From contig CAIIXF020000012.1 of NCBI GenBank assembly GCA_903813345.2, forward strand, positions 29,400,684 through 29,464,683: DNA of 64,000 nucleotides, in the 5' to 3' direction. Both the position numbers and the translations under genes were made by a program. Below the pieces are notes generated by a model. That model was not told the origin of the DNA. It ran no database searches and saw nothing but the letters and a program-made list of their open reading frames with translations. Origin of the DNA: Owenia fusiformis (Eukaryota; Annelida; Polychaeta; Sabellida; Oweniidae). Positions within the stretch are counted from its first letter, which is position 1, and each line of letters opens with the position of its first letter. Positions 10,202-25,200 of this stretch are shown one piece after another.

Positions 10202-13200
10202 GTAAGTCTATATCTTTGATAACTGGAGATTAGACATATTTATCTTTTCAGAAGTAAACCACCCATTTTGTCACTAAATTATGACTTGAAGTTTTGTCAA
10301 ATTTTTTTTTAGAAATCTAGCCAGATTTCTAAAAATAATTATTGACAAAACTTCAATAATTGACATTTTATTAGTCCATAATTGTTGGAATTTCATATTT
10401 TAAAACACCCCAGAACGCTTCAAAAGCAATCTTATTTTCAAATTTTCTTGGTTGGAGAATCCCAAATTCCTTCAAAGTGGCTCGTTCACTTCCCTCACTC
10501 GTGGCGTACACTCACAAAATATCCACGATACACCACTGGGTTTAACAGATTTATTGTATTAATATTTTTTGGCAACAGCTCTCCCGAAATGAAAATAACT
10601 CCCATCCCACTCTCTCTATACCTAGAAAAACCTAGAGTAACTTAGGGCTGTATTCTCTTTTCAGGACAACTGTACACTTTGTTTCAGTGCCTGTAACTAA
10701 TCTTGCTTACTGAACAAGCTGTTATCCAGCTGATGGAAAACGGCACATTTTTGGCTCTGTAGCACAATTTTAATTTTTCTGATAAGACCCAGGCTTTCCT
10801 GTATTAAGACTCGTATATCAGTATATCTAAGCAAATTTCTTATAGGAACACCTCCCAGTAGTGTTCGCATTAGCATGGGCGTAGCGCCCGGTACGCTGGG
10901 TACGCACAGGCGTACCAGATGGTTGCAAATTCGCTCCAAATACATCAAAATTTCAAAATTTTTCTGGGGGAGAATCCCCAGAACCCCCTGAAGGCTCGTT
11001 ATTTGATTCACTCAACTCTTGTTCCTGTAGTGATGGCGTACTACTTAGAAAAATAGCGCTACGCCCATGATTAGACAGGTTTTACTCTACCTATGTAACA
11101 ACATGGTAACAACAACTGAATAATGAGTTTATTCCAACAATGTTATGAATCATGTAATATGTTTAATAACTGATTTAAGTTTTCTTGGCTTCATAAGGCT
11201 CAGTCCTTTATATATTAAATAAGTAATAGCCTATTATATTTTGTATTTTTATACAATATTACGATATTAGGACTTTTATGGATTCTACTTGAACGTGTCT
11301 AGAAAGGTGGAATTTGGATTCATATACTGAACCACCGAAATAAAAATTATGATGACTGCTAGGCTAAGATTTCAAAAGTTTTAGCCATATTTTAGGAAAG
11401 TAATGCATTTCAGTCAGAAGTCTTGAGAAAAATAAGTGTATTGAGCAAAAACAAGTTATCCCTAGTAACAGCCAGTTTATAATTCATTTTTTATAAACTT
11501 ATAGAGGAAGTAAGATATTGAAGTTGAAGGTGATGAAAGAGGTAAACTTGAAAACATAAATAGCTAAATTTAAATCATAAAAATGCAAAACAACATGATG
11601 CACAATGGCTAAGTTATTTATCATGGTTCTTGAAAGATTTAAGTTAGTCAACATTTAACAGTTTATATTTAGAAAATTGAATTTTAAAATATAAGTAACT
11701 AAGCTACACTTGGATGCCTGGCTAAGCTTATATGGCTCAAGTCCTATATTTGTAATAAACATCATTGCAATATTTGAATGTCACACAGAAGGCCAGGAGA
11801 TTTTGTTTGTTTGTTTCTGATCGTATGTTTTCAAAGTTTAGACCTGCTTGCCAATATTTTCTCTTTGAAAAGGTTGTTTTTCTTATATGTAAAAAACTCC
11901 TCCAAAATATAAAAATCAGTTCCTTGAAACAATGAACTATTACCATATGCTATGTTAGGCAGAATGATAGAAATGGTCTCCACTTTGTTTGTTATTTTTA
12001 ATTGCCTCTGGATGCATATCTTCAAAACTCAGCAATGTAGCCTTTTAGGAGAGACCTGTCTGGATCAGCTTTATTGCCCAATATTGTGCTATTCTGTGTG
12101 TTGTGCTGTAAATGTGCATGCATCTCTGTCAGGGCAGGTAGGGAGAGGGCACCACATTTCTAGAACAGACTAGTGCCAAGGTATGATTAGGTTTTGGGTA
12201 TGCTGGGTAAAATGTGGTGTCCATTTTGACTTTTTGATAAAAAAGTGTGATACGTCATGTATTTTGCACTGAGTTTTACTTCATATAAATTCTACCATCT
12301 AGCTACCAGAAACCAAAAATTATTTTTCCTTGGCCTTGTATTTAGTTTCATGTTGTGAAGCAAATAAGTGATTTACCTTGATTACAATGCATATAGCATG
12401 ATATGTCATAAGACACTTAGACAGTTAGATAGGTGCATAAAGACAAGACTGATTTTGATTGCCAACGAGTTATATAAAGGACATAAACCATAGGCTATAG
12501 TCACATCTTTGTTTGTTTGGCTCCATCCAGTCCAGGCTGAATTCTATGAAGCTGAAAAGCATGCAAAAATGCTCAAAATAAAAAATACATGTTAATAAAA
12601 ACATTGAGAAGTTCACTCGCCTTGATAAATGGTCAATACTCAATTTTTATGTTTACAAAAAATGAGTACTACATGTACATGTAGATATAGGCTATCCCTT
12701 TAGGTGATTCCCCCATTCCTCAAGGGCAGTTAGAGTTTCTTTAAATGATTTGTGGTAGTCTTGCAACAAATTTCTGAATTTCTTCCCCCTTTTCATCATC
12801 TCTTATTATTGTGGAGGTTCATTTATGGGGGGGGTTGTTACAAAGGGGGGAGGGAGGTTACAAGGAGGGGGGCTGTTACAAAGGGGGGGGGGGGGGGTTA
12901 CAAGGGTGCGAAGCAAGACTGATACTTGACTTATAAATCTAAAATTACCAAGATATCTGCATATGGACTAAGGATTGAAAAACCTGATACTTTCCCAAGT
13001 GCCAGTTCATGTAATACAAATGTCTCAAGCAAAAGAGTTCATGGCATTTTAGAATTCATATAAATCTTTTATATTATTGACATTCCCTTTTAGTTCTATG
13101 GTTGATTGTGTTTTATAGTCTTATTGGTAATTTCTCTTTTATGTTGAATGTTGTATTATAGCTTTGTTTACCCTTTGCATTCTTTTGACTTCGCTTCTTA

Positions 13201-16200
13201 AAAGAGAGCTTCGTCTTCACTCCTTCAGTTTTCAATACATTTCTGAACTCATCGAGCAATTCAGAGTTCGTCTTTGAAATTCGGACAGCGTCAACTTTCT
13301 ATATATCAGAGATCACGGTAGACGTTCGCCATTCGCCAATCGCGAATTTTCGAAAGAGGTGGCGAAAAATATGTAAAGGTATTTCGCAGTTATGGCGAAT
13401 TAGAGGTGTCACGGTTTCTCGATATTGGACCGAATTTCGGTCCAGATGCTTCGGTTCGGGACATGGGACAGAAAGGGTTAATATCGGTACATAGATTCCT
13501 TCCCTAGAATGCATAAAAACGTGTATAAATAGCGAGGAACACCTCCGACTTCGTTCTGAAAAATTAAAAAGAAATTGAAAAATCAAGCCGGCATCTAAGT
13601 CGAAAAAGTCGGCAGTTTGGAAGTATTTTGGGACTCCGATATCACAAGGTAAACGAATTGGTGATATTACACCGTGCAGACTATGTGAAATGCCGATCAC
13701 ATTCGCGGCAGATGCTTTACATTCAATTTTAATTGACGTTTTTTTATTTCTGAATATGATTTTGACAAGTGAAACCGAAAGTGAAACTGTCATCATCAGA
13801 CATTGCATCATTTTTAATGTTCCCTTTTTTACGGTTTTTCAAAATGGCTAATTCATATTTTGGTTGGCGAACGTTTTTTTGGAAGATTTAGCCACAATGG
13901 CTAACAAGTTTTTTCAACTATCGTGATCTCTGTATATATGGTCATTTCTTCTGATGTCATCGCATAGATAATAGCAATTCATTTAATATGTGTCCCTTCC
14001 AGCTTGGTGATTGGTTGAGAAAAGATCAGCGTGGTAGGTTTGAAATGATTTATGACCCGGGCTGTCACAGGCATAGGCCATGGGGGTGGGGCTACTAAAC
14101 TGTAATATAGTCTATACAAGGCAGAGGGTAGTTTATAACTAGACTCTGCGTGCAGGGTAAGCTTTATTGAATTTAAGCATAATAAACAATTCTGACTTGG
14201 AGTCGGACATTAACATGGAATATCCAGTTATTTATGGTTTCATTTACTCTACAATTATTTTAGCAATATCCTTGATTGTAAGCGTTCTATATAATTTTGA
14301 TTTACTCGTTTTTCATCCAACTTCAACAAATTTAGAATTGATCTCTCACTGTTACGTGATCCAGTCTGCGCTAATCTCTCAACATCCATCTCAAACAATA
14401 GATTAAGAGGGACTTTGACGAAAATAGAAATAAGAAAACTATGAGAGTTGATAGTCTAGCTACAAACCCTTCTGTCCCCCCCCCACCACTACACACTTCC
14501 TCACAAGTGCTGGTGAAGTAAATAAGATGGGGGGGGGGTCTAGAGAGTTTTAGCGAGATGACAAGAAAACCATACAATCTCCTCTTCATCCATATGTTCA
14601 TACTCGTTTCCCAGTTTGATTTTCAATCACATCACATAATCATACCTTGGAAATCCAAGATGCCATATGTTATGATTGAATATGAATTGAAATGAATGTA
14701 ATTATTTGACAAGAGTCTGGAATAATATTGATTTGAGTCAATTTGATTAACTTCCCAGAAAATGAGCACTGGATAACAATGTTTTGATGTGGATTTGATT
14801 ATTGAACATTGTTGATGATGATCAAGATAGGTGTGATTAATACCATAGTGCTTCCATAAAAGCAGTACTTAATGTCTGTTCAGAGACGTTTAGAGTTATA
14901 ATAGATCTGACTGATTCTTCCAAAGACCTCAATGGAATTACACCACGATAACCATGCCCCCTCTGTCTTGATCTTTCTAAAAATCGTTCTCGCAAATGAC
15001 AGATAAGAGGGAGTCTGGTAGACCAGAATGGTTACATTATGTTTTATCACTTATTAATTTAGTCCTGCATTTAGCCTCTGGAACTCCCCAATATACTTCT
15101 CACCAGTATGGATGGGGGAGGGAGGCGGGGCATTAACCTTAAACCTGCTGCTCATTATACAGGTCAGCATACGAAAGTTCAAGGTTAAGCTGCCAGATTT
15201 CTTGCACACCAGCTACCTTAAGATATATGCTTAATGTTGCTTATACTAGATACAATGTGAACTACAGTGAGTCATTATGTGTTAATAAGATGAGCAAGAT
15301 TAGAATGATTAGATAGTGGATGTAATATTATAACACAGACAGCTTTAATGCTCTTCTTGTTCACAGATTGCTTTCCATTTCATGCTGAATGATTTCACCT
15401 CATTAAGCACACATAGAGGTTGACAAATGTAGTATTTCCTAAAATCATCAGGAATTCAAGAGTTCATGATTGAAAGAAGCAGACATCCAAAATTCCTGAC
15501 AAATATATTCTGTAATATTACGTAAAGCAGTGATTCATTAATTTAGATTCATTTTCATTTTGTGGCTCATCGGTCGAAAGGGAAACAAATTACATTAGAG
15601 GTTAAAATACTTTGTCCAGGATTCAATGGAAATCAATAACTTAATGTACATCATCAAGAGAAATACTGACGATTCTACTTAATGGATTATGTCACTTATG
15701 TATTGTAATTACACAAGATGCTCTATAGGGATTATGGGATATCACCTTCTTTGATAGTCTTAAACTAGTGATCTTTCTTATACTGTACTCATTCGTTTTT
15801 AAGATCTTCAGTCATTAGTGTAAGCCTTGATTGCTCAAGACCCTAGGTTCAAGCATGCAATTATTTTAAAATCATTTTTCTTGTGCTATGTCTATCGTTC
15901 ATCAATCTTTTTCAGCTTTGGTCATGTCAAAAGTAATGTACCTTCAGGCTAAAGTTTTCATGTATATATGATATCGTGTTAACACGCTGAACATGACAAA
16001 TAATAAAATACAACCGACATGTAAATGACAGTATAGATATTGAAATAATACTCTTAGAGATACAAATATTCATAGATACCTAGTGATGTTCCAGTGCTGT
16101 TTTCGAGGACATTTTGCCAATAAACTTCAGTGTTTTCCACAGATTTTTTTCTCAATTGGGTGTAAAAGTCTCATTTTCACTATTCAGACCAAATTGGTCA

Positions 16201-19200
16201 AAACTTAACAATTTTTCATGATTTTTCTCATTTTATAGTGGGTGCAAAAGGATTCTCATGTGGGTTCAAGCCTGTTCAAATCTCAGGTACGTGCTCCCTG
16301 CTGGAGAGATAAGTGAACTTAGAAAAAGCTAGTAACCTAACTGGGCAATGGATTAGGTAAAAATTGGTGAATTTTTGTTTTCAGCCTTTGTCGTGAACCC
16401 TGTGTGTTATTATTGAATGTACAGTAAAACATGTATACAGTGAACACCTGTAGACTGTAGAGCCACAAAAATGTGCATGCTGTAGAAAAGTGTTCACTAC
16501 AGAAAGAAAATTTTATACAGAATTTGATAGAGTATGTGCTGCAAAGAGGTGTTTAGTAGATACTGGTGTTCACTAGAGAGAGGTGTTCACCAAAACAGGT
16601 TTTACTGTGTTTGAAAATATTGATAAGTCTTAATTGTCTGGTCTTGTAAAGGACTTAAGGTCAAAGCTTTGTCAGGATTGTCAGATGTTCACATTTTAAA
16701 TATTTTCAACATTGAAGTCCATGACAGAAATGGGACCAAAAAGTGTTCACATTGAGAGGTGTTCAGATGAGAGAGTTGTTAAGATATACAGGTTTTACTA
16801 TAATGTAGACTTGAAAGCCTGTTATAGCTATGACATACCTGGATAAATGTGATACATTTCTTTGAGTTTAAAAAGATAGCTTAATACAATATAAACAACA
16901 ATAGTTTGTGTTTATCTGCTCTCAAGTAAATTCACATTCATAAAACATTTTATACAACAACATTTAAATCTTTTTAGTTCTTCCTTTTTATCGTACCTAA
17001 CAAAAGGTACAATATTGTAGTCAGCTTGACGGGCGGGCGGGCAGGCGGCGGGCGGCGTCTCACTTTTCAGCTTGTCTACAGGTTTCCAGCCAAACCATTT
17101 GAGGGATTCATCTGAAATTTTCAGGGATGTTTCTACATATCAACGTCAAGAACTGATTCGTTTTTGGGCATTCTGGGTAAATCTTAAGGTGGCCATTTTG
17201 GATTTTCCGTCCTAAAATCTTCACTTTCAAGACTTGTCTACAGGTTTCCAGCCAAACCATTTGAGGGATTCATCTGAAATTTTCAGGGATGTTTCTACAT
17301 ATCAACGTCAAGAACTGATTAGTTTTTGGGCATTCTGGGTAAATCTTAAGGTGGCCATTTTGGATTTTCCATCCTAAAATCTTCACTTTCAAGACTTGTC
17401 TACAGGTTTCCAGCCAAACCGTTCAAATTTTTACATATGTTACACAGTGATAAGTTCTAGAGCTGATTAACTTTTCTGCGGCCATCTTGCTTTCTTGGTC
17501 AACAAGAGCACAATGCTGTGTTTTAGGTACGATATTGTTCACGTCTGTGCCTTGTTTAGCAAAAACATTAGATCAAACTGATACTAAGATTCAAGTTTGA
17601 TGAAATACTATGACTTGATTGTTTTTTTGTTTGTTTGTTTGATTGGTTGGTCAGTTGGTTTGTTGGTTGATTGATTGATTGATTGATCAACCTACCAACA
17701 CAAATCTAATCTACACATCTATCGAAATATCTAGAAATATTGAAAGTACATGTATTATATATTTTAACATCTTGGATTAAAATTTTGTAGCATTTTAGAT
17801 TAGAGAATTTAAACAAATAGCCTAAATAAAATTTAAAGCCTAATATAGCATCATGTAAGAGCATGTATTTAGCAACTGTTCTTTCAACTTCGCTGATTGG
17901 TTGAGAAAGGGTCAGCATGGTAGATTTGAAATGATTTATTACCCGGGCTGTCACAGGCACCAATCTTCGGGGCAGGGCTGCGAAACTGTGATATAGTCTA
18001 TACTAGGCAGAGGATAGTTCATAACTAGTAGTGCTATGTCTATCGTCCATCAATCTTTTTCAGCTTTGGTCATGTCAAGAGTAATGTACCTCCAGGCTAA
18101 AGTTTTCATGTATATATGATATCTTGTTGACACGCTGCACATGACAAATAATAAAATACAAACCATAAAAAAATTGAATGCAAATGGGGACATTTGTTAA
18201 ATTGTTTTTGTGGGTTTTAAAGGGTATTTATAAATTATTAGGCATACAGTAAAGTATAATTGTCACTTGTTTCAGTTCGTTTCAGTGTTTTTGTCTTAGT
18301 ATGTTAAATAAACCTTGAAATGTGAACACCTGCCAATAGAAACACTTTTGAGATCGGACAGGTTTCCCTACTCACAATGATACTTAACGTAGATAAGCTA
18401 TATTTCACTAGAATTTCTCACAACAGGCTAAATAAATGAAACAATGGGCAAAAGTTAATGGAAATCGTAAATTTAACATGGAAAATTAAAAAGTCCTTAA
18501 AAACAGGAGAAAACAACTGATGAAAATTGCCTGTTGCCTGCCGCTAATGAAATCCTTGCTTGTAGCCATAATATTACAATGGTCCGTTATGTTTTGTAAT
18601 ATGGTTGATCTGGCAACTGCCCTCATCTCAGAGCTTAGTGTTTTATGTGATGTAGATGAAGTTCTCTTTTAACGAAGTGAAATCAAACTAATGGAAAAGA
18701 TATATGCTGTAGTAATTAGGTCAGGATTCATTAAATTACTAAGTAGGTTCCAACTAAATCCCTTAAACAAATGAAATCATCTCTATACTCTGAAGCATTA
18801 TTCAAGTGACTTTATTTGTTAATTAATATGACCTGATTTTAAGTACATCCTAGTTACGATTATTTTACAGTCTCCCAATGTTAACCTTTCAATATGAAAA
18901 ATTTTGATTTTGTTTCCTAAAAGAGAGATTCATTGGCATTAATTGTAATTACAGTCTGGATACTTAAAACCAGTGACGGGACTTGGACTCAAAACCCAAC
19001 ATGAGTCAGAAATGGAAGGAAAACCATGATATCAAATCAAATTCCTTGGAGTTGCCATGGAGACCATCAACCGACATGAAAATGACAGTATAGATATTGA
19101 AATAATACTCTTAGAGATACAAATATTCATAGATACCTAGTGATGTTCCAGTGCTGTTTTCGAGGACATGTCTATGAAATAAACGATAAACTTCTTGTCA

Positions 19201-22200
19201 GTGTTTATATTTGTTATCATGAATGGCCCTGAATTCAAAAAATTAGAGTCATATCAATACCCTTTATGTTTGTTTTACTTTTCATCGATTTGAAACTCTA
19301 TTTGATTTTGTATTCACAGGATTTGAAACTCATAGCCGTCTGACTGCCAATGACAATTGCTTCACTTTTGCCAATAAACTTCAGTGTTTTCCACAGATTT
19401 TTTTCTCAATTGGGTGTAAAAGTCTCATTTTCACTATTCAGACCAAATTGGTCAAAACTTAGCAATTTTTCATGATTTTTCTCATTTTATAGTGGGTGCA
19501 AAAGGATTCTCATGTGGGTTCAAGCCTGTTCAAATCTCAGGTACGTGCTCCCTGCTGGAGAGATAAGTGAACTTAGAAAAAGCTAGTAACCTAACTGGGC
19601 AATTGATTGGGTGAAAATTGGTGAATTTTTGTTTTCAGCCTTTGTCGTGAACCCTGTGTGTTATTATTGAATGTACAGTAAAACATATATACAGTGAACA
19701 CCTGTAGACTGTAGAGCCACAAAAATGTGCATGCTGTAGGAAAGTGTCACTACAGAAAGAAAATATTATACAGAATTTGATGGAGTATGTGCTGTGAAGA
19801 GGTGTTTAGTAGATACTGATGTTCACTAGAGAGAGGTGTTCACCAAAACAAGTTTTACTGTGTTTGAAAATATTGATAAGTCTTAATTGTCTGGTCTTGT
19901 AAAGGACTGAAGGTCAAAGCTTTGTTGTATTGCCAAGTGCTCACATTTAAAGTTGTTTCAAAATGGAAGCCCATGACAGAAATAGGACCAAAAAGTGTTC
20001 ATATTGGGAGGTGTTCAGATAAGAGTGTTGTTAAGATATACAGGTTTTACTATACTGTAGACTTGAAAGCCTGTTTTAGCTATGACATACCTGGATAAAA
20101 TGTGATACATTTCTTTGAGTTTTAAAAAGATAGGTTAATACAATATAAACTACAATAGTTTGTGTTTATCTGCTCTCGAGTAAATGCACTTTCATAAAAC
20201 ATTTTATACAAGGACATTTAAATCTTTTTAGTTCTTCCTTTTTTAGCAAAAACTTTAGATCGAACTGATACAAAGATTCAAGTTTGAAAACTATGACTTG
20301 ATTGTTTTGTTTGTTTGTTTGTTTGGTTTGTTGGTTGATTGATTGATTGATTGATCAACCAACAAACACAAATCTAATCTACACATCTATCGAAATATCT
20401 AGAAATATTGAAAGTTTTGTATATTGCAACATTTTGGATTAAAATATTGTAGCATTTTAGATTAGAGAATTTAAACAAATAAATAAAATTTGAAGCCTAA
20501 TATAGCATGTAAGTAAATAAATGAAACTACATTGTACAGTCAAAACAAAGCAAAAGTAATTTGTGAACACTGGCATCTGTTTTTATTTACACCACTTCAA
20601 AATGAAGGTGGCACTCTTAACAAATATAATCTTATGAAGTAGATGGGGTCTTAGGTTCTAAACAAAGAAACAGTATATGGTCATAACACTCTATGTCAGA
20701 CATATGAAACTTGTATTATATTACATTATCAGTTTTAGAGAGAAAGATTTAATTTGTAGTTCTTTTAGTCTATAATAAAGCACAGGTTAGTGATCGGTGT
20801 CATTGTGGTAATCCATGCCATCTCCATCTCTGTCCTTCTGGAGAGAGTATACTCAGGCCTTCTAGACTTCCACCAACACGAACATCAGTTTTGACCTCTG
20901 ATGCACGACTAAAGATTTCACATTTGGGATGTGAGAACCGTGGTTCGACTGCAAGGAATGTAGTTCGCAAGATCAGAACTGATGTTCGCGTTGGTGATAG
21001 TCTAGGAGGTCGATACTGTAATGCAGCAGAGAGAGAGAGAGAGAGAATGAGAGATGCTATGAGTATCAGAATAGATAAGTGTTCATATTGTGGTTATCTT
21101 AGAGATTTTGCAGTATTTCATGGGACAGTTCTCTGTCAAGGAAATTTGAATGAAAATAAGATACGTCTACATCCAGTAAAATCTGTATATCTGAACACCT
21201 CTCAATGTGAACACCTCTCAATGTGAACACTTTTGATTTAAGTATTCTTAAAAAACAAGAAATTTGGACAAAATGCCAATCTGAACACTTTTATACGGTG
21301 TCAGTGGTGATTGAATTAAACAGGTTTCACTATGCTCTCAGTAACAACATATTTCAGATAGGATATAGGAAATATCATTACACCATGGAAGATGATACTG
21401 TATCCAATGAAAGTAAAACTTGAGATGTGATACAGTATAACCCCAATACAAGTGGAATGTTTCCTGTATCACAAAATTTGATACATGAGCTGACAATTTA
21501 TCATAATATCAGCCTACATACATGAGAACATACAGGTTAAAGGTCTTCATGGTTATTTTCAATTTTGATCATGATTTGGGATTGTTTTCTTTTTTTCTTG
21601 TTATGCTGATCCTTTCCCTTTGGTTTTTTATGCATACATATTTACTTGTTTCCAGAACTGAACTAATTTTGGTTAAAACATACTTAAGCAGGTCACGATT
21701 ATGGACTCTTGAGTCACGACAATTATTCAATTTCTACCTTTTATTTCATCAATAACATAACTCTGTGAGTAAATTGTACCACTACCTAGGTATGACCTCT
21801 CCCAGCCCCTGTCTACTCATTTTCCATTAAAGTACTGAGATAGAATTCATCACAGAGAATTCTTCATCACAGGGTATACTCAAACTACACATTCATCAAC
21901 AAGATATTTCTTCAATTTCTCCAGGTGGACTTATCAACACAAAGTTCCAATGCCAGGTCAAACTTTAGTGTTAAAGTTTGCTTTCTTATCAAATGTTTTG
22001 ATATTGGAGACATTAGATTTCCCTCACTTCAGGTCTCATTGCAGAACCCTTACAAAAAAGTTGGCTTGTCTGATTTCCTGATAGAACGCACTATAGAGCA
22101 GAATTTAAACTATAAATAGGAAATTAAACGATTGAATTTGAAAAGCTTCTCTCTTCAGAAATGAAGATTTTTACATCTTGTTGGAATTTTACTGTCTATC

Positions 22201-25200
22201 ATGTTTTTGCACATTTTACTTGTAGATTAAGTGCAAGGGTAGATATTTTTGAAAATATTGTGACATGGCACTCTCAAAAAATAATGTTGATCGCAAAGGT
22301 ATTTCCTAATGGAGAAGTAGACTTGAAACTTGAGAAGTTAAGTGTTTAATACCATTCTATTATTGAAAACCGAGTGATTCACAAATCACCCCCCCCCCCT
22401 ACTTCCCCATTCTACCTAAAACCCATAGATCCCAGGCCTGTAGCCAGGATTTGCCAAGGGGGTTCAGTTTTCAAAAATTTCCAGGGGGGTTCACATTTGA
22501 CAATTTTGGCCCAAATATGGTTAAAATTACTTAAGAAGTGCTCAAAATGGTGAAAACTGCATGATTTTGAAAGAATTTTTGGCCAGGGGGGGGGGAGTTC
22601 GCCCGAACCCCGCAAACCCCCCATTAGATATGCCATGGAACATAGCTGTGATGAACCATTCTTATTTATCAGAGTCTGTCCATCTTTATCTGATGCTTGA
22701 GACAGCTTATACTCCAAGAGATAGTACAGGTCAGGTATGTAGCCAATAGCCAGGGGAATTCTTTCAAAATCATGCTGTTTTTCACCATTCTGAGGACTTT
22801 TTAAGGAATTTTGGCCATTTTTGGGCCAAAGTTGTCCAACATAAGAAACTGGAAACCTGGCTATGGATCTGAAGGCTGTGGATTGAACATAATGAATCTA
22901 TAATTACATAGGGAGAACTTGGAACTTTTGATTGCAATTCAAGGGCAGGTAGGTAGGTGAGGTGCGGGGGGGAGTCTTGTTGCAATATATGACTGGAAGA
23001 ATACACTGAATGAACAGTATAAGTACAAATACAAATAAGTTGATTTCAGTAAGTGGATTAAATACATTATTTTCACTAAACCAATTAGTGATGAATGTAT
23101 CCTTAAATGTCCTAGGTCATCTGATATTTCTACAGATCCAGTAGTAAAACAAACACATGTCAAAACATCTGCTTTAGTTTCTTATGTTATTAATACATCT
23201 GCCATGCTGATGCCCACACCATATCTGCATACTGGAATGTAACTGATAGAAGGCTTGGGTCTCTTATTGATGCTTTCTGCACTGTTCATAGAGTCTTGGT
23301 CACTGGTCGTTTTAGTATAAAAGAGAAGGATCAAGGGCCTGATGCAATAATAGTATATACATGTTTATCCCATAGTTGAGGTCAAATCTGTACGCTAACA
23401 TGTAAATATAAATATACTTTTGAAATTTGCAAATGCACGAAAAAAGCAATATCTGTGTTAGAGAATATTCCACAGATTCCACAATTTTTTCCATAGATTT
23501 GAAAACTCCGGCTAATGTGACGTGTATTGTAATGTGGGGATTTCATGATGTCTCATGATTTATAAATGAATGCATGTTGTTTTGAATTGCCTGATTTAGT
23601 TTATAGGTGAACTATGGGATATATATAGCTAACATTGTACATGTGATTAAAAAACCTCTAAAATCCAAATTCAACTGAAACTGGAGAAACGGTTTGGTGT
23701 TCACATTTCAAGGTTCAGATGTATGTTAACAATTGAAGTCTCTGGCAATTTATAAAATGGGACAAAAAGTGTTCACATTGAGAGGTGTTCAGATATACAG
23801 GTTTTACTGTCTAGTCCTCTTTCAGATCCATCATCATTATGACAAAGTGAAAACTAATTTATGATAATCCTTATTGACACATTGATTTCAGCTGACATTA
23901 TATGCAAATGAAGTTCCCAAGAGGGAAACAAGTTAATGAAATGTAATCTTCAATTTCATTACATGATGCCAGATAGGGACTGTTTCTGGTATATCAGGTA
24001 TCATGTAAAAACCTCCATCATTTTCAGAAAAGCAGCTAAAAGCTCTGTTCTAATATGGAGGCTTTCTACTACTGTAAAACTTGTGTAAGTGGAACACCTT
24101 TGGTACCTCTAAAATATGTTCCACTTGGGAGGTATTCCACTTACAGAAGCTCATTTTACAATGGATCAATAGGTTGTGGGACTTTGAAAAGTGTTCCACT
24201 TATGAAGGTGTTCCACTTTACAGGATTTACTGTATTTATTTTGATTCCCCATCCTCACTTTTTCTGGAATTTCAAGTATCATTATAAAAATTTTCTGATC
24301 CGTATACCATCAGAAGCAGCAGGTGCAAGTTCTTCTTTCTTGTCCTTCATATCAGCCTCGACCTTTAGAGTCATAAAATACTGACTTTACTTTGTACGAG
24401 TTATTAAAGACAAAACTTGGTTCCCGTCCAGAAAAGTCAAAATCACTTTGATACAAAGAGGTTATTTAATGTGAGGGATGGAATATGAATATTATTTCGA
24501 AGGAAAATATGATATTGACCAGGGAAAATATCACATTGACCAAGGAAAATATCATATTGACCAAGGAAAGTATCATATTGACCAAGGGCGACAGTTATTC
24601 TCATTTAAAATGCTATTTACATCATTCTCTTGTTTTTCTTTGTGAAGATAATAATATGTTGCAAAACTTCAAAGAAACAGTCACCATTGATGCTCATAAA
24701 TTGTTAAGATTAATCATATCCTACTTGAGGGAGTGATTATAGATTACAAACCAGAATGGAAATAAAACTGCATTACAGTAAAACCTGTCGAATAAGAACA
24801 CCACTGGGACCAGCCAAAAGTGTTCTGATTGGCAGGTGTTCATATTTGCAGGTGTTCACATTTTGGGGGTTTTTAATGTGGAAGTTTATGACAGATTAAA
24901 AAGATACTGAAGAGAGTGTTTATATTAAGACGTCCTCAGATGAGATTAAGGTGATTAGATATATAGGTTTTACTGTACTGCCAATAGGTCTACAACATCA
25001 ACTGTCATATATAACAATACATGTACATATAAGGTCGTTTACATATAAGGTCATGTACATATAAGGTCATGTACATATAAGGTTGTATAGGATATGAAAC
25101 TTTAATGTTTACAATATCACCAAGACTAGAACAGTTAAAGTAGAATCAACAATAAATCAAGTCTGTAAGTACAAATGAATTATGTTTATTGCTGTACTCT

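Larger units (their letters stand above)
14003..17885. repeat. tandem duplication, left copy
   Basis: Three blocks occur here in the same order as in the right copy: about 14003-14150 (GATTGGTTGAGAAAAG ... GACCCGGGCTGTCACAGGCA), about 15885-16011 (TGCTATGTCTATCG ...) and about 16012-17880. Between the first two blocks this copy has about 1.7 kb that the right copy lacks. It also carries the transposon at about 16988-17555. Confidence 0.85.

Noticed and set aside
13299-13811. 170-codon minus-strand frame
   Set aside because: It spans a degenerate hAT-type element, and the meaningful reading there is the BED-finger remnant on the other strand.
20790-21226. Open frame of more than 130 codons on the plus strand
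   Set aside because: It crosses an inverted repeat and a GA microsatellite, ends in a MITE, lacks a start codon and a matching exon phase, and resembles no protein I know.
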